Below the pieces are notes generated by a model. It was not told where the DNA came from. It searched no databases and was given only the letters and a program-made list of their open reading frames with translations. A stretch of DNA of 64,000 nucleotides. It comes from Oscillospiraceae bacterium. GTDB lineage: Bacteria; Bacillota; Clostridia; Oscillospirales; Oscillospiraceae. Positions within the stretch are counted from its first letter, which is position 1. Every line of letters starts with the position of its first letter. A program made the position numbers and the translations under genes. Of the stretch, positions 28,489-37,085 are shown piece after piece. The stretch covers positions 1 to 64,000 of the forward strand of contig JAFRIV010000045.1 in NCBI GenBank assembly GCA_017432615.1, written 5' to 3'.

Positions 28489-28630
28489 CCTGCGACCAGC
28501 ACTTGAAAAGAGAATCTGTCTTGAGGTGTTTCAATTGCCGTTATTATCATTTTATCAACAAGGCTGAAAACCGTATTAATAAGCATTGGCAGTCAGCCGT
28601 CAAATTGCACAAATGGGAATGCTTTCAATT

Positions 28631-28664
28631 ATACATAATGTACAAAGATTTGTACATTATGTAT
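28631..28664 (+). promoter_or_regulatory. 34-bp palindromic operator upstream of the GntR-type gene
   Basis: ATACATAATGTACAAA, a GA centre and TTTGTACATTATGTAT form perfect 16-bp arms ending eight bases before the -35 box at 28672. The core TACATTATGTACA recurs at 29482-29494 in front of the transporter genes. Probable binding site for the adjacent regulator (autoregulation). Confidence 0.8.
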
Positions 28665-28671
28665 TTATCCC

Positions 28672-28700
28672 TTGACTTATTATTATCAAATCCATATAAT
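28672..28700 (+). promoter_or_regulatory. Promoter of the GntR-type regulator gene
   Basis: TTGACT (28672-28677), 17-bp spacer, TATAAT (28695-28700), directly downstream of the large palindrome. The first ATG is only 12 bases after the -10, so either a very short leader or ATG 28724 is used. Confidence 0.8.
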
Positions 28701-28711
28701 AAAGAATATCA

Positions 28712-29401
28712 ATGATGGAGATAATGAATTTGAATTATAACAGTCAATTAGATCAGACAAAAGCGGAACGAGTTACGTCGATGCTTCGAGCTGATATTAT
28801 AAATAAAGAATTTGCACCAGGGAGCCATATTACAATCAAGGAGATTTCTGACCGCTATCACGCAAGCAATATCCCTGTCAGGGAGGCTTTGCGTACATTA
28901 GAAAGTGAACATATTTTAGAGATAAATCCTTATAAAGGTGCAACAGTATTAGAAGTTGACGAGAAATACGCAGCGCTGATTTATGATGTTCTAAGAGGGC
29001 TTGAGTTAATTACCTATGAGTCGATTTTTACAATATTGACAGATGAATTTATCACAGAATTGAGAGCTGTAAATCAGGAGATAGGAAAACTGCAGGATAC
29101 AGAAGACGATCGAAAAAGATATTTAAGGCTTAATGATAAGTTGCATACAAAGCTGATTGAAGCAAGCCCCAATACGATTGCAAAAGATTTATACTATAAA
29201 TACATCATAATATTACAGTCTTTTAGAGAAATATATCTACCGGAATACGACAGAGTGCGTCAGGCCTACAAGGAGCACGAAAATATCATTCATGCTATAG
29301 AACAAAAAGATTCAATGGAATTAAAGCGGTGTGTGGATATTCATAGCAATGCAGCCGGCAAGAATCTGCATGATTTATATCTTAACAGAAGCCAAATTTA
29401 G
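28712..29401 (+). CDS. GntR-family (FCD/FadR subfamily) transcriptional regulator
   Basis: 229 aa. A winged helix at about 15-80 (TIKEISDRYHASNIPVREA then LRTLESEHILEINPYKGA) is followed by an all-helical FCD ligand-binding domain. FCD regulators of sugar-acid operons typically bind the pathway intermediate or substrate and release DNA. ATG 28712 is the longest choice; ATG 28724 (GGAG three bases before) is possible and would remove four residues. The gene is AT-rich compared with the ribosomal genes. It sits at the head of the uptake and dehydratase cluster, and a palindrome shared with the transporter upstream region points to local control. Confidence 0.88.
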   Translation: MMEIMNLNYNSQLDQTKAERVTSMLRADIINKEFAPGSHITIKEISDRYHASNIPVREALRTLESEHILEINPYKGATVLEVDEKYAALIYDVLRGLELITYESIFTILTDEFITELRAVNQEIGKLQDTEDDRKRYLRLNDKLHTKLIEASPNTIAKDLYYKYIIILQSFREIYLPEYDRVRQAYKEHENIIHAIEQKDSMELKRCVDIHSNAAGKNLHDLYLNRSQI

Positions 29402-29481
29402 AGTATTTCAATGGAATGTACACAATGATATAGATGACAGACATGACCGTGAATTAACGGTTTGTGTCGCTTTAAAAATAA

Positions 29482-29502
29482 TACATTATGTACAATACAT
29501 AA
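29482..29502 (+). promoter_or_regulatory. Second regulator half-site cluster upstream of the transporter operon
   Basis: TACATTATGTACA (29482-29494) matches one side of the 28631 palindrome. Overlapping it, ATTATGTA-CAA-TACATAAT (29485-29503) is an 8-bp inverted repeat. It lies 35-55 bases before the tctB-like ATG and probably overlaps that promoter's -10. Confidence 0.7.
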
Positions 29503-29536
29503 TTTGATTTTGAAAATCATTTTCCCGGAGGATAAA

Positions 29537-30034
29537 ATGAAGAAGAACTTATTTAAAGGAAATTCAGATTTTTTCTTTGGCCTCGTTGTTATCATTTTTG
29601 GAATCATAGGATGCTATATTACAAAAAACACAATCAGAATGAGTTCATCCAGACAAATGCCCATGCTGCTTTTCGGGTTTATAGCACTCATGGGATTGGG
29701 GATGAGCATATCCAGTGTAGTAAACAGGGCGAAGGAAAAAGAAGACCAGACAAAAGTTGACGGGAAGGATCTTGTAATCGGGATACTGATTCCAGGGGCA
29801 ATATTAATCCTCACATGGGTTTTGATCAGATGGCTGGGTTATTATGTTTCTACATTCCTGTTGATCATAGTCCTGATGATTTTACAGGCAAAGACAGCAG
29901 ATGGAAAAATTGAATTCACGTTGAAAAAAGTGTTGGTTACTGTAGGGTTTGCCATTGCAGTGACAATCGTGATGTATCTGATTTTCCATTATGTCTTTTC
30001 CCTGCCGACACCGAAGGGAATATTCGGGTTTTAA
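29537..30034 (+). CDS. Tripartite tricarboxylate-type transporter small membrane subunit (TctB-like)
   Basis: 165 aa with four predicted membrane spans (FGLVVIIFGIIG, MLLFGFIALMGLG, VIGILIPGAILILTWVLI, VLVTVGFAIAVTIVMYLIF). The size, topology and position between the regulator and the TctC and TctA genes identify the small TctB subunit of a binding-protein-dependent secondary carrier. ATG 29537 follows CCCGGAGGATAAA; an upstream in-frame TTG is unsupported. Confidence 0.82.
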   Translation: MKKNLFKGNSDFFFGLVVIIFGIIGCYITKNTIRMSSSRQMPMLLFGFIALMGLGMSISSVVNRAKEKEDQTKVDGKDLVIGILIPGAILILTWVLIRWLGYYVSTFLLIIVLMILQAKTADGKIEFTLKKVLVTVGFAIAVTIVMYLIFHYVFSLPTPKGIFGF

Positions 30035-30040
30035 GCTGGA

Positions 30041-30062
30041 TATAGCGCATTTTTGCGTTATA
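30041..30062 (+). repeat. Small hairpin between tctB- and tctC-like genes
   Basis: TATAGCGCA, TTTT loop, TGCGTTATA: a 9-bp stem (one G-T pair) just before the A-rich RBS of the binding-protein gene. It may mark 5' mRNA protection. Confidence 0.45.
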
Positions 30063-30090
30063 CAAATATAAAAAAGAAAGGAAAAAGAAC

Positions 30091-31044
30091 ATGAAAAAAC
30101 TACTCGCAACCATTCTCGCACTGTGCATGATCTTTGCACTGACAGCTGTTGCTGCATCCGCAGACTGGACTCCAAACGGACCGGTAACACTTATCATTCC
30201 ATATGCTACCGGTGGAAGTGCAGACACAGTTGGACGGCTCGTAGCTCAATATCTTGGAGATCAGATCGGGGTACAGATAAACTGTATCAATAAAGAAGGG
30301 GCTTCTGGTGCAGTTGGTTCAACTGAACTGGCACATTCTAAACCGGATGGGATGACAATTGGAATGAGCTCTATTTCTGACCTTTATGTTGCAGACTATC
30401 GCGGAACTTTTGATATTGATTCATTAAACTATCTTGTTTGGTTTAACTCTGTACCTTTTGCGCTGTTTGCATCTCCAGAGAGCCCATGGAACGATATTGG
30501 CGAACTGGTCGCAGATATTAAAGCCGGCAATAACAAAATAGCAATGGCAGAATCCGGTACAGCTCACCTTATAGGACTTGCACAGATGTGCAAAGCAGCC
30601 GGTATTGATATGATCGATACGGTTTCATTCTCTTCCGGTGGAGAATCTCAGACAGCACTTCTTGGTAACCATGTGGATCTTGCCTCTCTGACACCGTCTT
30701 ACATCAAAAATGTGACAGCCGGCGGCGGAAAACTGATGGCAATTTATGGCTCAAGCAAAATAGAGCAATTTGCAGATTATCCGTATGCAATTGATTTTGG
30801 TATGGATATTCCTGCTATTGTAGGAACAAACCAGATGATTTCCCTGCCTCAGGGCTGCAGTGATGAGATTGTGGAATTCTGGTCCAATGCTCTTCAGGAA
30901 TTGGTGAATAGTGAAACATTCCAGGAAGCAATGCTGACAGGTGGTTATTGCCTTTGCAATATTCATGGAGAAGAATTGACTCAGGCAGTAAAAGACAATA
31001 ACGCAGCGGTTGCGGAAATAATGCAGGAACTTGGTCTCGAGTAA
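30091..31044 (+). CDS. Tripartite tricarboxylate-type solute-binding protein (TctC-like)
   Basis: 317 aa. Signal peptide MKKLLATILALCMIFALTAVAASA then DWTP. VTLIIPYATGGSADTVGRL is the canonical ligand-binding first strand and loop of the Bug/TctC family. No lipobox is visible, which is unusual for a Gram-positive binding protein. In this context the ligand is probably a sugar acid such as galactonate or a related aldonate rather than a tricarboxylate; that is inference from the dehydratases downstream. Strong AAAGGAAAAAG RBS. Confidence 0.88.
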   Translation: MKKLLATILALCMIFALTAVAASADWTPNGPVTLIIPYATGGSADTVGRLVAQYLGDQIGVQINCINKEGASGAVGSTELAHSKPDGMTIGMSSISDLYVADYRGTFDIDSLNYLVWFNSVPFALFASPESPWNDIGELVADIKAGNNKIAMAESGTAHLIGLAQMCKAAGIDMIDTVSFSSGGESQTALLGNHVDLASLTPSYIKNVTAGGGKLMAIYGSSKIEQFADYPYAIDFGMDIPAIVGTNQMISLPQGCSDEIVEFWSNALQELVNSETFQEAMLTGGYCLCNIHGEELTQAVKDNNAAVAEIMQELGLE

Positions 31045-31057
31045 TCATTAAAAATGC

Positions 31058-31097
31058 AATAATGTCCCTGCAATTCTGCAGGGACATTATTATTCCT
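31058..31097 (+). terminator. Intra-operon attenuating hairpin after tctC-like gene
   Basis: A 15-bp perfect stem (31058-31072 with 31077-31091, core AATGTCCCTGCA / TGCAGGGACATT) with a 4-base loop, followed by ATTCCTT. It probably lowers expression of the permease relative to the binding protein or protects the 3' end of its mRNA. Confidence 0.72.
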
Positions 31098-31131
31098 TAG
31101 TGTATTCTGCTTGCATTTAGGGAGGTATATC

Positions 31132-32655
31132 ATGGTACTTAGTGTTTTTGAACAGATCTTCCATCCACAGATGCTGCTGCTGGTTCTTGGCGGAGTTTTA
31201 ATGGGTGTTGTTTTAGGGGCTATTCCCGGCCTGTCAGGAACAATAGGTATTGCACTGCTTCTGCCGATAACTTTCAATATGCAGCCGGCACAGGCAATCC
31301 TGACCCTGGGAGGCATCTTTATGGGAGGAATGTATGGGGGATCTATTACAGCCATCCTAATCAATGTTCCCGGAGATTTGTGTGCAACATGCACTGCGAT
31401 GGAAGGATATCCTTTGGCTAAAAAAGGAAGAGCGTTGGAAGCCTTATATTACAGCATTTTTTCAAGTATGATGGGCGGATTCTTTGGGGTGCTCTGTATG
31501 TGCCTTTTCACGCCACAGCTTGCAAAAATTGCGCTGAAGTTCGGGCCACCGGAAATGTTCTTTTGCGCAATGTGTGGGCTGGCAGTTGTTGCTGCACTTT
31601 CTGGAAAAAACAGATGGAAGGCTTTTTTTGCAGCTGCATTTGGTATGGTCATCAGTGTGATTGGGATGGACCCGATTGATGGTGTCCAGAGATTCACCTT
31701 TGGCAATATCAACGCAATGTCAGGTATTTCTACCATTCCGGTGTGTATTGGAATGTTCTGTTTTGCAGAAATGTTCAATAATATCGGAAACAGAGTAGCC
31801 AATAAGATATATTACGCGAAGAATACAGTAACAAGAGGATCTGTTCTTAAAGATGTAATACGTCATTGGAAACTATTGATCAAATCGAGTGCTATCGGCA
31901 CATTCGTCGGAATCCTTCCAGGGATTGGGGCATCGATGGCTATTTTTCTGTCTTATGGAGAGGCAAAACGTACAAGTAAAACCCAGGAAGAGATTCCTTT
32001 CGGGACAGGAAACAAAGAAGGAATTATTGCAGCAGAAAGTGCGAATAATGCTCTGGTTGGAGGAACCATGGTCCCGATGCTTGCCCTTGGAATACCAGGG
32101 TCTCCGACTGCGGCAATGATAGGCAGCGCATTAACGATACATGGATTAATGTGCGGGCCGGATCTATTTAATTCATCGCCGGACATAGCATATGTTTTTA
32201 TGTACGGGATGCTGATTGCTGTTGCTGTTATGGCCTTTATTGGAACATTCGGAGTAAAATATTTCTCCTATATCCTAAAAATCAAAATGAAATATATTGT
32301 TCCGGTAGTGTTTGTATTTGCTCTTTTTGGAACATATGCTTTGAATAACAGCATGTTTGAAGTGATTGCTGCTATTGTGCTTGGAATTATCGGTGCAATT
32401 TTTAAAAGGTTTGATGTGCCATGTGCACCGGTAGTCATTGGAGCGGTTCTGTGTGACATGGTCGAACTGAATATGAGGCGCAGTATAAAACTGGCAAAGA
32501 TCTATGATAAAACCCTCTTAACTTATGTATTTACAAGACCCTTAGCAATTATATTGGCGATCATTTTTGTCTTCCTTTTCATAGTCTTTTTCTCAATGGG
32601 GAATGATAAGAAGAAAAAAGTGAAGGAACAAGTGGAACAGTCAATGGATGAATAA
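31132..32655 (+). CDS. Tripartite tricarboxylate-type transporter large permease (TctA-like)
   Basis: 507 aa, about twelve membrane spans. Typical TctA segments are seen: GVVLGAIPGLSGTIGIALLLP, GGIFMGGMYGGSITAILINVPG, ATCTAMEGYPLAKKG, and GILPGIGASMAIFLSY. It uses an ion gradient with TctB and the soluble TctC. ATG 31132 has GGGAGG seven bases upstream; the TTG at 31111 is not needed. Same AT-rich character as neighbours. Confidence 0.93.
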   Translation: MVLSVFEQIFHPQMLLLVLGGVLMGVVLGAIPGLSGTIGIALLLPITFNMQPAQAILTLGGIFMGGMYGGSITAILINVPGDLCATCTAMEGYPLAKKGRALEALYYSIFSSMMGGFFGVLCMCLFTPQLAKIALKFGPPEMFFCAMCGLAVVAALSGKNRWKAFFAAAFGMVISVIGMDPIDGVQRFTFGNINAMSGISTIPVCIGMFCFAEMFNNIGNRVANKIYYAKNTVTRGSVLKDVIRHWKLLIKSSAIGTFVGILPGIGASMAIFLSYGEAKRTSKTQEEIPFGTGNKEGIIAAESANNALVGGTMVPMLALGIPGSPTAAMIGSALTIHGLMCGPDLFNSSPDIAYVFMYGMLIAVAVMAFIGTFGVKYFSYILKIKMKYIVPVVFVFALFGTYALNNSMFEVIAAIVLGIIGAIFKRFDVPCAPVVIGAVLCDMVELNMRRSIKLAKIYDKTLLTYVFTRPLAIILAIIFVFLFIVFFSMGNDKKKKVKEQVEQSMDE

Positions 32656-32670
32656 AAATGAGACAATAAT

Positions 32671-33858
32671 ATGAAAATTACAGATATAAAATCATATGCT
32701 GTTTATGCATGCCGGACGAACTTCGTTTTTGTAAAGATTGAAACGGACGAAGGTATTTCCGGAATAGGTGAAGGTACGCTGGAATATAAGGAGAATGCCC
32801 TCCTTGGAGCAATTCAGGATATTAAAAGAGTACTGATAGGGCAGGACCCGAGACAGGTCGAACGGATCTGCGGTGAGTTATATAGGGATTCCTACTGGCG
32901 TATTGGGCCGGTTCTACAGAGTGCAATTTCTGCAGTTGAAATAGCAATGTGGGATATAAAAGGCAAAAAGGCCGGCGTTCCGGTATACGAAATGTTGGGC
33001 GGAAAATGCCGGGATAGTGTACGAATGTATGCGAATGTCTGGTTTGCCGGGGCAAAAACTCCAGAAGAGTTTGCCAATGCAGCAAAAAAAGCAAAAAAAA
33101 TGGGTGTTACTGCTCTGAAATGGGATCCGTTTGGGAAGTCATATCTTTATATGGAGAATGACGAATTCAGGAGATCTATCGAAATTGTGGAAGCAGTAAG
33201 AGGAGCGGTTGGAGGAGATGTAGATCTCTTAATTGAGGGACATGGAAGATTTGATATTGCAACAGGAATTAAAGTTGCAAACGCATTAAAACCATTTGAA
33301 CCTTATTTTTTTGAAGAACCGACACCGCCAGATTCTTATGATGCCATTGCGGAAGTCAGAAGAAAATCCCCCGTCCCGATAGCCGGAGGGGAACGAATCT
33401 ATGGTATTATGCAGATGCGGGAGTATCTTGAAAAGGGATGCGTTGATTTTGTACAGCCTGATCTGAGCCATTGCGGAGGAATCTCAGCAGTCAAGAAAAT
33501 GGCAGCAATGGCAGAATCCCATTATGTTGCGATTGCTCCGCATAATCCGAGCGGGCCTGTGGCAAATGCTGCTACACTTAGTGTTGCAGCCTCTACGCCC
33601 ACTTTCAGAATACTTGAAATCTGCCTGACAGATGTCAACTGGAGATCTGATTTTACAACAGAACAGGTCGTTTTTGATCACGGAAGAATACTGATTCCAG
33701 ACGGAACAGGTCTCGGCCTGGAATTAAAAGAAGAGAATATGGGAAAATATCCTATGCAGCCGATTGATCTTCGACACTACAAGGGGACACTCACAGATGT
33801 CAGGCCAGCAGGAAAAACGTGTTATTATTTCACGGGGCTGGAGGAATACAACGAATGA
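32671..33858 (+). CDS. Enolase-superfamily sugar-acid dehydratase, galactonate-dehydratase-like
   Basis: 395 aa. Mandelate-racemase/GalD-type enzymes abstract the C2 proton of an aldonate and lose water, giving 2-keto-3-deoxy acids. Seen: capping domain (FVFVKIETDEGISGIGEGT), YEMLGGKCRDSVRMYANVW, metal ligands in IEGHGRF (about 189), FFEEPTPP (about 215) and AGGERIYG (about 240), and base His in IAPHNPSGP (about 291). The first ligand position is Glu (E-G-H) where the neighbour and typical galactonate dehydratases have Asp (D-F-H). It may act on a different stereoisomer. It overlaps the next gene by 4 bp (ATGA). The RBS is weak. Confidence 0.87.
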   Translation: MKITDIKSYAVYACRTNFVFVKIETDEGISGIGEGTLEYKENALLGAIQDIKRVLIGQDPRQVERICGELYRDSYWRIGPVLQSAISAVEIAMWDIKGKKAGVPVYEMLGGKCRDSVRMYANVWFAGAKTPEEFANAAKKAKKMGVTALKWDPFGKSYLYMENDEFRRSIEIVEAVRGAVGGDVDLLIEGHGRFDIATGIKVANALKPFEPYFFEEPTPPDSYDAIAEVRRKSPVPIAGGERIYGIMQMREYLEKGCVDFVQPDLSHCGGISAVKKMAAMAESHYVAIAPHNPSGPVANAATLSVAASTPTFRILEICLTDVNWRSDFTTEQVVFDHGRILIPDGTGLGLELKEENMGKYPMQPIDLRHYKGTLTDVRPAGKTCYYFTGLEEYNE

Positions 33859-35006
33859 AGATCATTGATCTAAAAATGATCCATATCAGACCACGATGGA
33901 TGTTTTTGAAAATTGAAACGGATGAAGGAATTGTAGGCTGGGGAGAACCTGTCGTTGAAGGTAGATCAAGAACAGTCGAAACAGCAGTTAATGAATTCCG
34001 ATCGATCTTGATAGGGCAGGATCCTTTAAAAATTCAGCATTTGTGGCAACTGATGTACAGAGGCACCTTTTATCGGGGCGGACCGGTATTATGCAGCGCC
34101 ATTTCCGGAATAGAGATGGCATTATGGGATATAAAAGGTAAATATTTTAATATCCCTGTTTACCAAATGCTTGGAGGAAAGTGCAGAGATTCCATCAGAA
34201 TGTATGGGCATCTAAAGCCGGCCGGACATGCTAGTGACTTTCCCATCGAAGATATGCTTTCTCTCGCAGACGTCCGGCTATCTGAGGGTTTTGATGTAGT
34301 AAAGTATTCTGTGATTCCACCAGTCCTTCCGATAGACAATATGCTGATGTGTGAAGGCATCATTGAAAGATTCCTCAAGATCAGAGATCATGTCGGAAAG
34401 GCTGTAGATATTGCAGTTGATTTCCATGGGAGACTCAGCCCGGCAATGTCGATAAGGGTTCTCAGGGAGTTGGAACCGTATTACCCGCTGTTTGTTGAAG
34501 AACCGGTGCTTCCGGAAAATGTTGACGAAATGGTACGAGTTTCGCGGAGCACTTCGATTCCGATTGCTGCAGGTGAAAGATTATTTACTAAATTTGGGTT
34601 CCGAGAGCTGATTGAGAAATCTGCGGTTTCTGTTGTACAACCAGATTTATGCCATTGCGGAGGAATCTTTGAAGCAAGGACAATAGCGGCAATGGCAGAA
34701 ACTTACTATATGCAGGTAGCACCACACAACCCGCTTGGACCGATTTCACTTGCTGCGTGTATTCAGCTTGATGCAACGATTCCTAACCTTCTTGCACAGG
34801 AACATCCCGGAATGTTGAACCATCAGGATCTGGGAGTGGGAATACTTAAGACCCCGTTTGAAATTAAGGAAGGCCGCATAAGAATTCCTGATGGTCCTGG
34901 TTTAGGAATTGAAGTCGACGAAGAAGGTCTAACAGAACTGGAATACGACGGAAAGTGGGATACACCTCATCTATTCTATCAAGACGGCAGTGTGGCAGAC
35001 TGGTAA
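33855..35006 (+). CDS. D-galactonate dehydratase family protein (enolase superfamily)
   Basis: 383 aa from ATG 33855, which overlaps the previous stop (ATGA). Hallmarks: EGIVGWGEPVVEGRSRTVE, the first metal Asp and His in AVDFHGRLSPA (about 188-190), VEEPVLPEN, AAGERLF, VQPDLCHCGGI and VAPHNPLGP, all as in DgoD-type enzymes. Expected reaction: galactonate to 2-keto-3-deoxygalactonate plus water with Mg2+. Paralogue of the preceding gene. It is the last clearly AT-rich gene of the block. Confidence 0.9.
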   Translation: MKIIDLKMIHIRPRWMFLKIETDEGIVGWGEPVVEGRSRTVETAVNEFRSILIGQDPLKIQHLWQLMYRGTFYRGGPVLCSAISGIEMALWDIKGKYFNIPVYQMLGGKCRDSIRMYGHLKPAGHASDFPIEDMLSLADVRLSEGFDVVKYSVIPPVLPIDNMLMCEGIIERFLKIRDHVGKAVDIAVDFHGRLSPAMSIRVLRELEPYYPLFVEEPVLPENVDEMVRVSRSTSIPIAAGERLFTKFGFRELIEKSAVSVVQPDLCHCGGIFEARTIAAMAETYYMQVAPHNPLGPISLAACIQLDATIPNLLAQEHPGMLNHQDLGVGILKTPFEIKEGRIRIPDGPGLGIEVDEEGLTELEYDGKWDTPHLFYQDGSVADW

Positions 35007-35021
35007 TAAGGGGAAAAAAGA

Positions 35022-35669
35022 ATGAATGACAGCATTCTCTCAGCCATAGAGCAGTACAAGATCATCGCTATTGTACGCGGGGTGTCCGCCGATGCCTGCA
35101 TGCCGGTTGCGGAAGCTCTCTATGCAGGCGGGATCCGGCTGATGGAAATCACCTACAATCAGAGCGCTCCGGAAACCTGGGAGCAGACGGCAGATGCTAT
35201 TGGTGAAATATCCGATGCATTTCAGGGCCGGATGGCTGCCGGCGCCGGGACGGTGACGAATACCCGCCTGGTTGAAATGACAGCATCCGCCGGCGGAAAA
35301 TATATCATCTCACCGAATACCAATGTGGAAGTGATCCGCCGCACGAAAGACCTGGGGCTGGTGTCGATCCCCGGAGCGATGACACCTTCGGAGATCCTGA
35401 CAGCACATGATGCGGGAGCGGACTATGTCAAGCTCTTCCCGGCTTCGGAACTGGGGATCGGATATCTCAAAGCTATCCGCGCACCTATCAGCCACGTGAA
35501 GCTGGTGGCGACCGGTGGGATCAATGAAACCAATGCCAGGGCCTTTCTGGAAGCAGGGTCTGTCGGGTTGGGCGTCGGAGGCGGGCTTGCCAACAAAAGG
35601 GCGATTGCCGAAGGAAATTATGCGAAACTGACAGAAGCCGCCAGGACCCTGCTTGCGGCAATTTCATAA
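35022..35669 (+). CDS. 2-keto-3-deoxy-6-phosphogluconate/galactonate aldolase
   Basis: 215 aa class I aldolase of the KDPG/KDPGal family: KIIAIVRGV, GIRLMEITYNQ (catalytic Glu), GAGTVTNTRLV, FISP-like YIISPNTN, and Schiff-base Lys in DYVKLFPA. It splits the phosphorylated keto-deoxy acid into pyruvate and glyceraldehyde 3-phosphate. Base composition becomes GC-richer at this gene, although it follows the dehydratase by only 15 bases. Confidence 0.93.
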   Translation: MNDSILSAIEQYKIIAIVRGVSADACMPVAEALYAGGIRLMEITYNQSAPETWEQTADAIGEISDAFQGRMAAGAGTVTNTRLVEMTASAGGKYIISPNTNVEVIRRTKDLGLVSIPGAMTPSEILTAHDAGADYVKLFPASELGIGYLKAIRAPISHVKLVATGGINETNARAFLEAGSVGLGVGGGLANKRAIAEGNYAKLTEAARTLLAAIS

Positions 35670-35680
35670 GGGGGAAAAAC

Positions 35681-36712
35681 ATGGCAAAGAAAATTGTGAC
35701 CTTTGGAGAGATCATGATGCGGCTGAATCCGGAAGGATACCTCCGATTCGTACAGGCGACAAGGTGGGAGGCCACCTATGCGGGAGCAGAAGCCAATGTG
35801 GCGGTTTCTCTCGCCAACTACGGAATGGATGCAGCATTTGTGACGAAGCTCCCGGCGCATGAGATCGGCCAGTGCGCCGTCAATGAGCTGCGCCGTTATG
35901 GTGTGGATACATCGGAAATTGTACGCGGGGGAGAACGCATCGGCGTGTACTACTGTGAGAAGGGCGCTTCCCAGCGCGCTTCAAAAGTGATATATGACAG
36001 GGCGCACTCTGCCATTGCGGAAGCATCTCCCGATGATTTTGACTGGGAGAAGATCTTCCGGGGAGCAGGATGGTTCCACTGGACGGGCATCACGCCGGCT
36101 CTAGGAGGGCATCTGCCGGAGATCACGCTGGCAGCCTGCCGGGCAGCAAAGGAAAACGGGCTTCACGTTTCCTGCGATCTGAACTACCGTAAAAAGCTCT
36201 GGAGCAGAGAACAGGCCGGGGAAACGATGGGAAAGCTGCTTCCGTATGTAGATGTGTGCATCGCCAACGAGGAAGATGCAAAAGACGTTTTCGGAATTGA
36301 GGCGGCAAACACGGATATTGAAGGCGGCAAGCTTGATCAGGAAGGCTATCTCAGCGTAGCACGCCAGCTTTCCGGGCGCTTCGGATGCAAAAAAGTAGCA
36401 TTTACGCTGCGCACTTCCATCTCCGCGTCTGACAACGACTGGGCAGGGATGCTTTATGATACCGCGGGGGATACAGCCTTCTTCTCACCAGGCTACCACA
36501 TGCACATCGTGGATCGCGTAGGCGGGGGAGACAGCTTTGGCGGAGGGCTGATCTATGCGCTGATGAGCGGTTACGATGACCAGGCAGCCATCAACTTTGC
36601 CGCAGCGGCTTCGTGCCTCAAGCACAGCATCGAGCATGATTTCAACCTGGTGAGTGCGGCGGAAGTCACTTCGCTTGCCGGTGGAAATGCTTCCGGTAGA
36701 GTACAAAGATAA
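35681..36712 (+). CDS. kdgK: 2-keto-3-deoxygluconate kinase (PfkB family)
   Basis: 343 aa ribokinase-fold sugar kinase: IVTFGEIMMRLNPEGY at the start, YAGAEANVAVSLANYG, and the C-terminal anion hole / base DRVGGGDSFGGGLIYAL. It phosphorylates 2-keto-3-deoxy-gluconate or -galactonate before aldolase cleavage, completing a De Ley-Doudoroff-like route with the four preceding enzymes. 11 bases after the aldolase. Confidence 0.92.
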   Translation: MAKKIVTFGEIMMRLNPEGYLRFVQATRWEATYAGAEANVAVSLANYGMDAAFVTKLPAHEIGQCAVNELRRYGVDTSEIVRGGERIGVYYCEKGASQRASKVIYDRAHSAIAEASPDDFDWEKIFRGAGWFHWTGITPALGGHLPEITLAACRAAKENGLHVSCDLNYRKKLWSREQAGETMGKLLPYVDVCIANEEDAKDVFGIEAANTDIEGGKLDQEGYLSVARQLSGRFGCKKVAFTLRTSISASDNDWAGMLYDTAGDTAFFSPGYHMHIVDRVGGGDSFGGGLIYALMSGYDDQAAINFAAAASCLKHSIEHDFNLVSAAEVTSLAGGNASGRVQR

Positions 36713-36775
36713 CAAGAAGAGATTATTAATCGGAATCTGTAAAAGAATTCTAATTAAATAGCAGCAGAAAATCCG

Positions 36776-36822
36776 AACCCCCGTCTGTGCCGGGAAGCAC
36801 GGATGGGGGTTTGGCGGTTTTG
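36776..36822 (+). terminator. Terminator of the sugar-acid operon
   Basis: AACCCCCGTCTGTGC (36776-36790) pairs along 15 positions, with wobbles, with GCACGGATGGGGGTT (36797-36811), then TGGCGGTTTTG. Confidence 0.85.
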
Positions 36823-36894
36823 ATACAACGGCTGTTTATTGAGAAGTTGAATAATCAATAAACCAAGTTTTCAACATAAAATACTGACAGAAGG

Positions 36895-36912
36895 GAAAGA
36901 TATGAGTATAAT
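36895..36912 (+). repeat. 18-bp direct repeat, copy 1
   Basis: GAAAGATATGAGTATAAT occurs here and again at 37630-37647, starting exactly at the outer end of the IS66 remnant. Both copies contain TATAAT and may serve as -10 elements. Confidence 0.85.
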
Positions 36913-36949
36913 ACTAATCACCAATAAAAAGCTTTATTTCACGCAAGAA

Positions 36950-37018
36950 GTATGGTATAATGTTACAGGGTGATAAAGATGTACAGGTATACCGAAGAAG
37001 ATAGAGCGATCATAGCGT
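36950..37018 (+). pseudogene. Truncated start of a gene cut by the IS66 end
   Basis: GGTATAATG (about 36955), GGGTGAT and ATG 36979 introduce MYRYTEEDRAIIA before a TAA formed at the IS terminus (37017). This looks like the first codons of a gene interrupted or deleted by the insertion. Too short to identify. Confidence 0.4.
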
Positions 37019-37048
37019 AACTGCTCAACAATCGCCCGTCCTATGAAA

Positions 37049-37075
37049 AGGCCGGCGCATGATCAGCGCCGGCCT
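37049..37075 (-). terminator. Hairpin at the IS66 remnant 3' side
   Basis: AGGCCGGCGC and GCGCCGGCCT (10-bp arms, 7-base loop). On the minus strand it is followed by TTTTC, on the plus strand by CTTTG. Confidence 0.6.
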
Positions 37076-37085
37076 CTTTGAGTAT

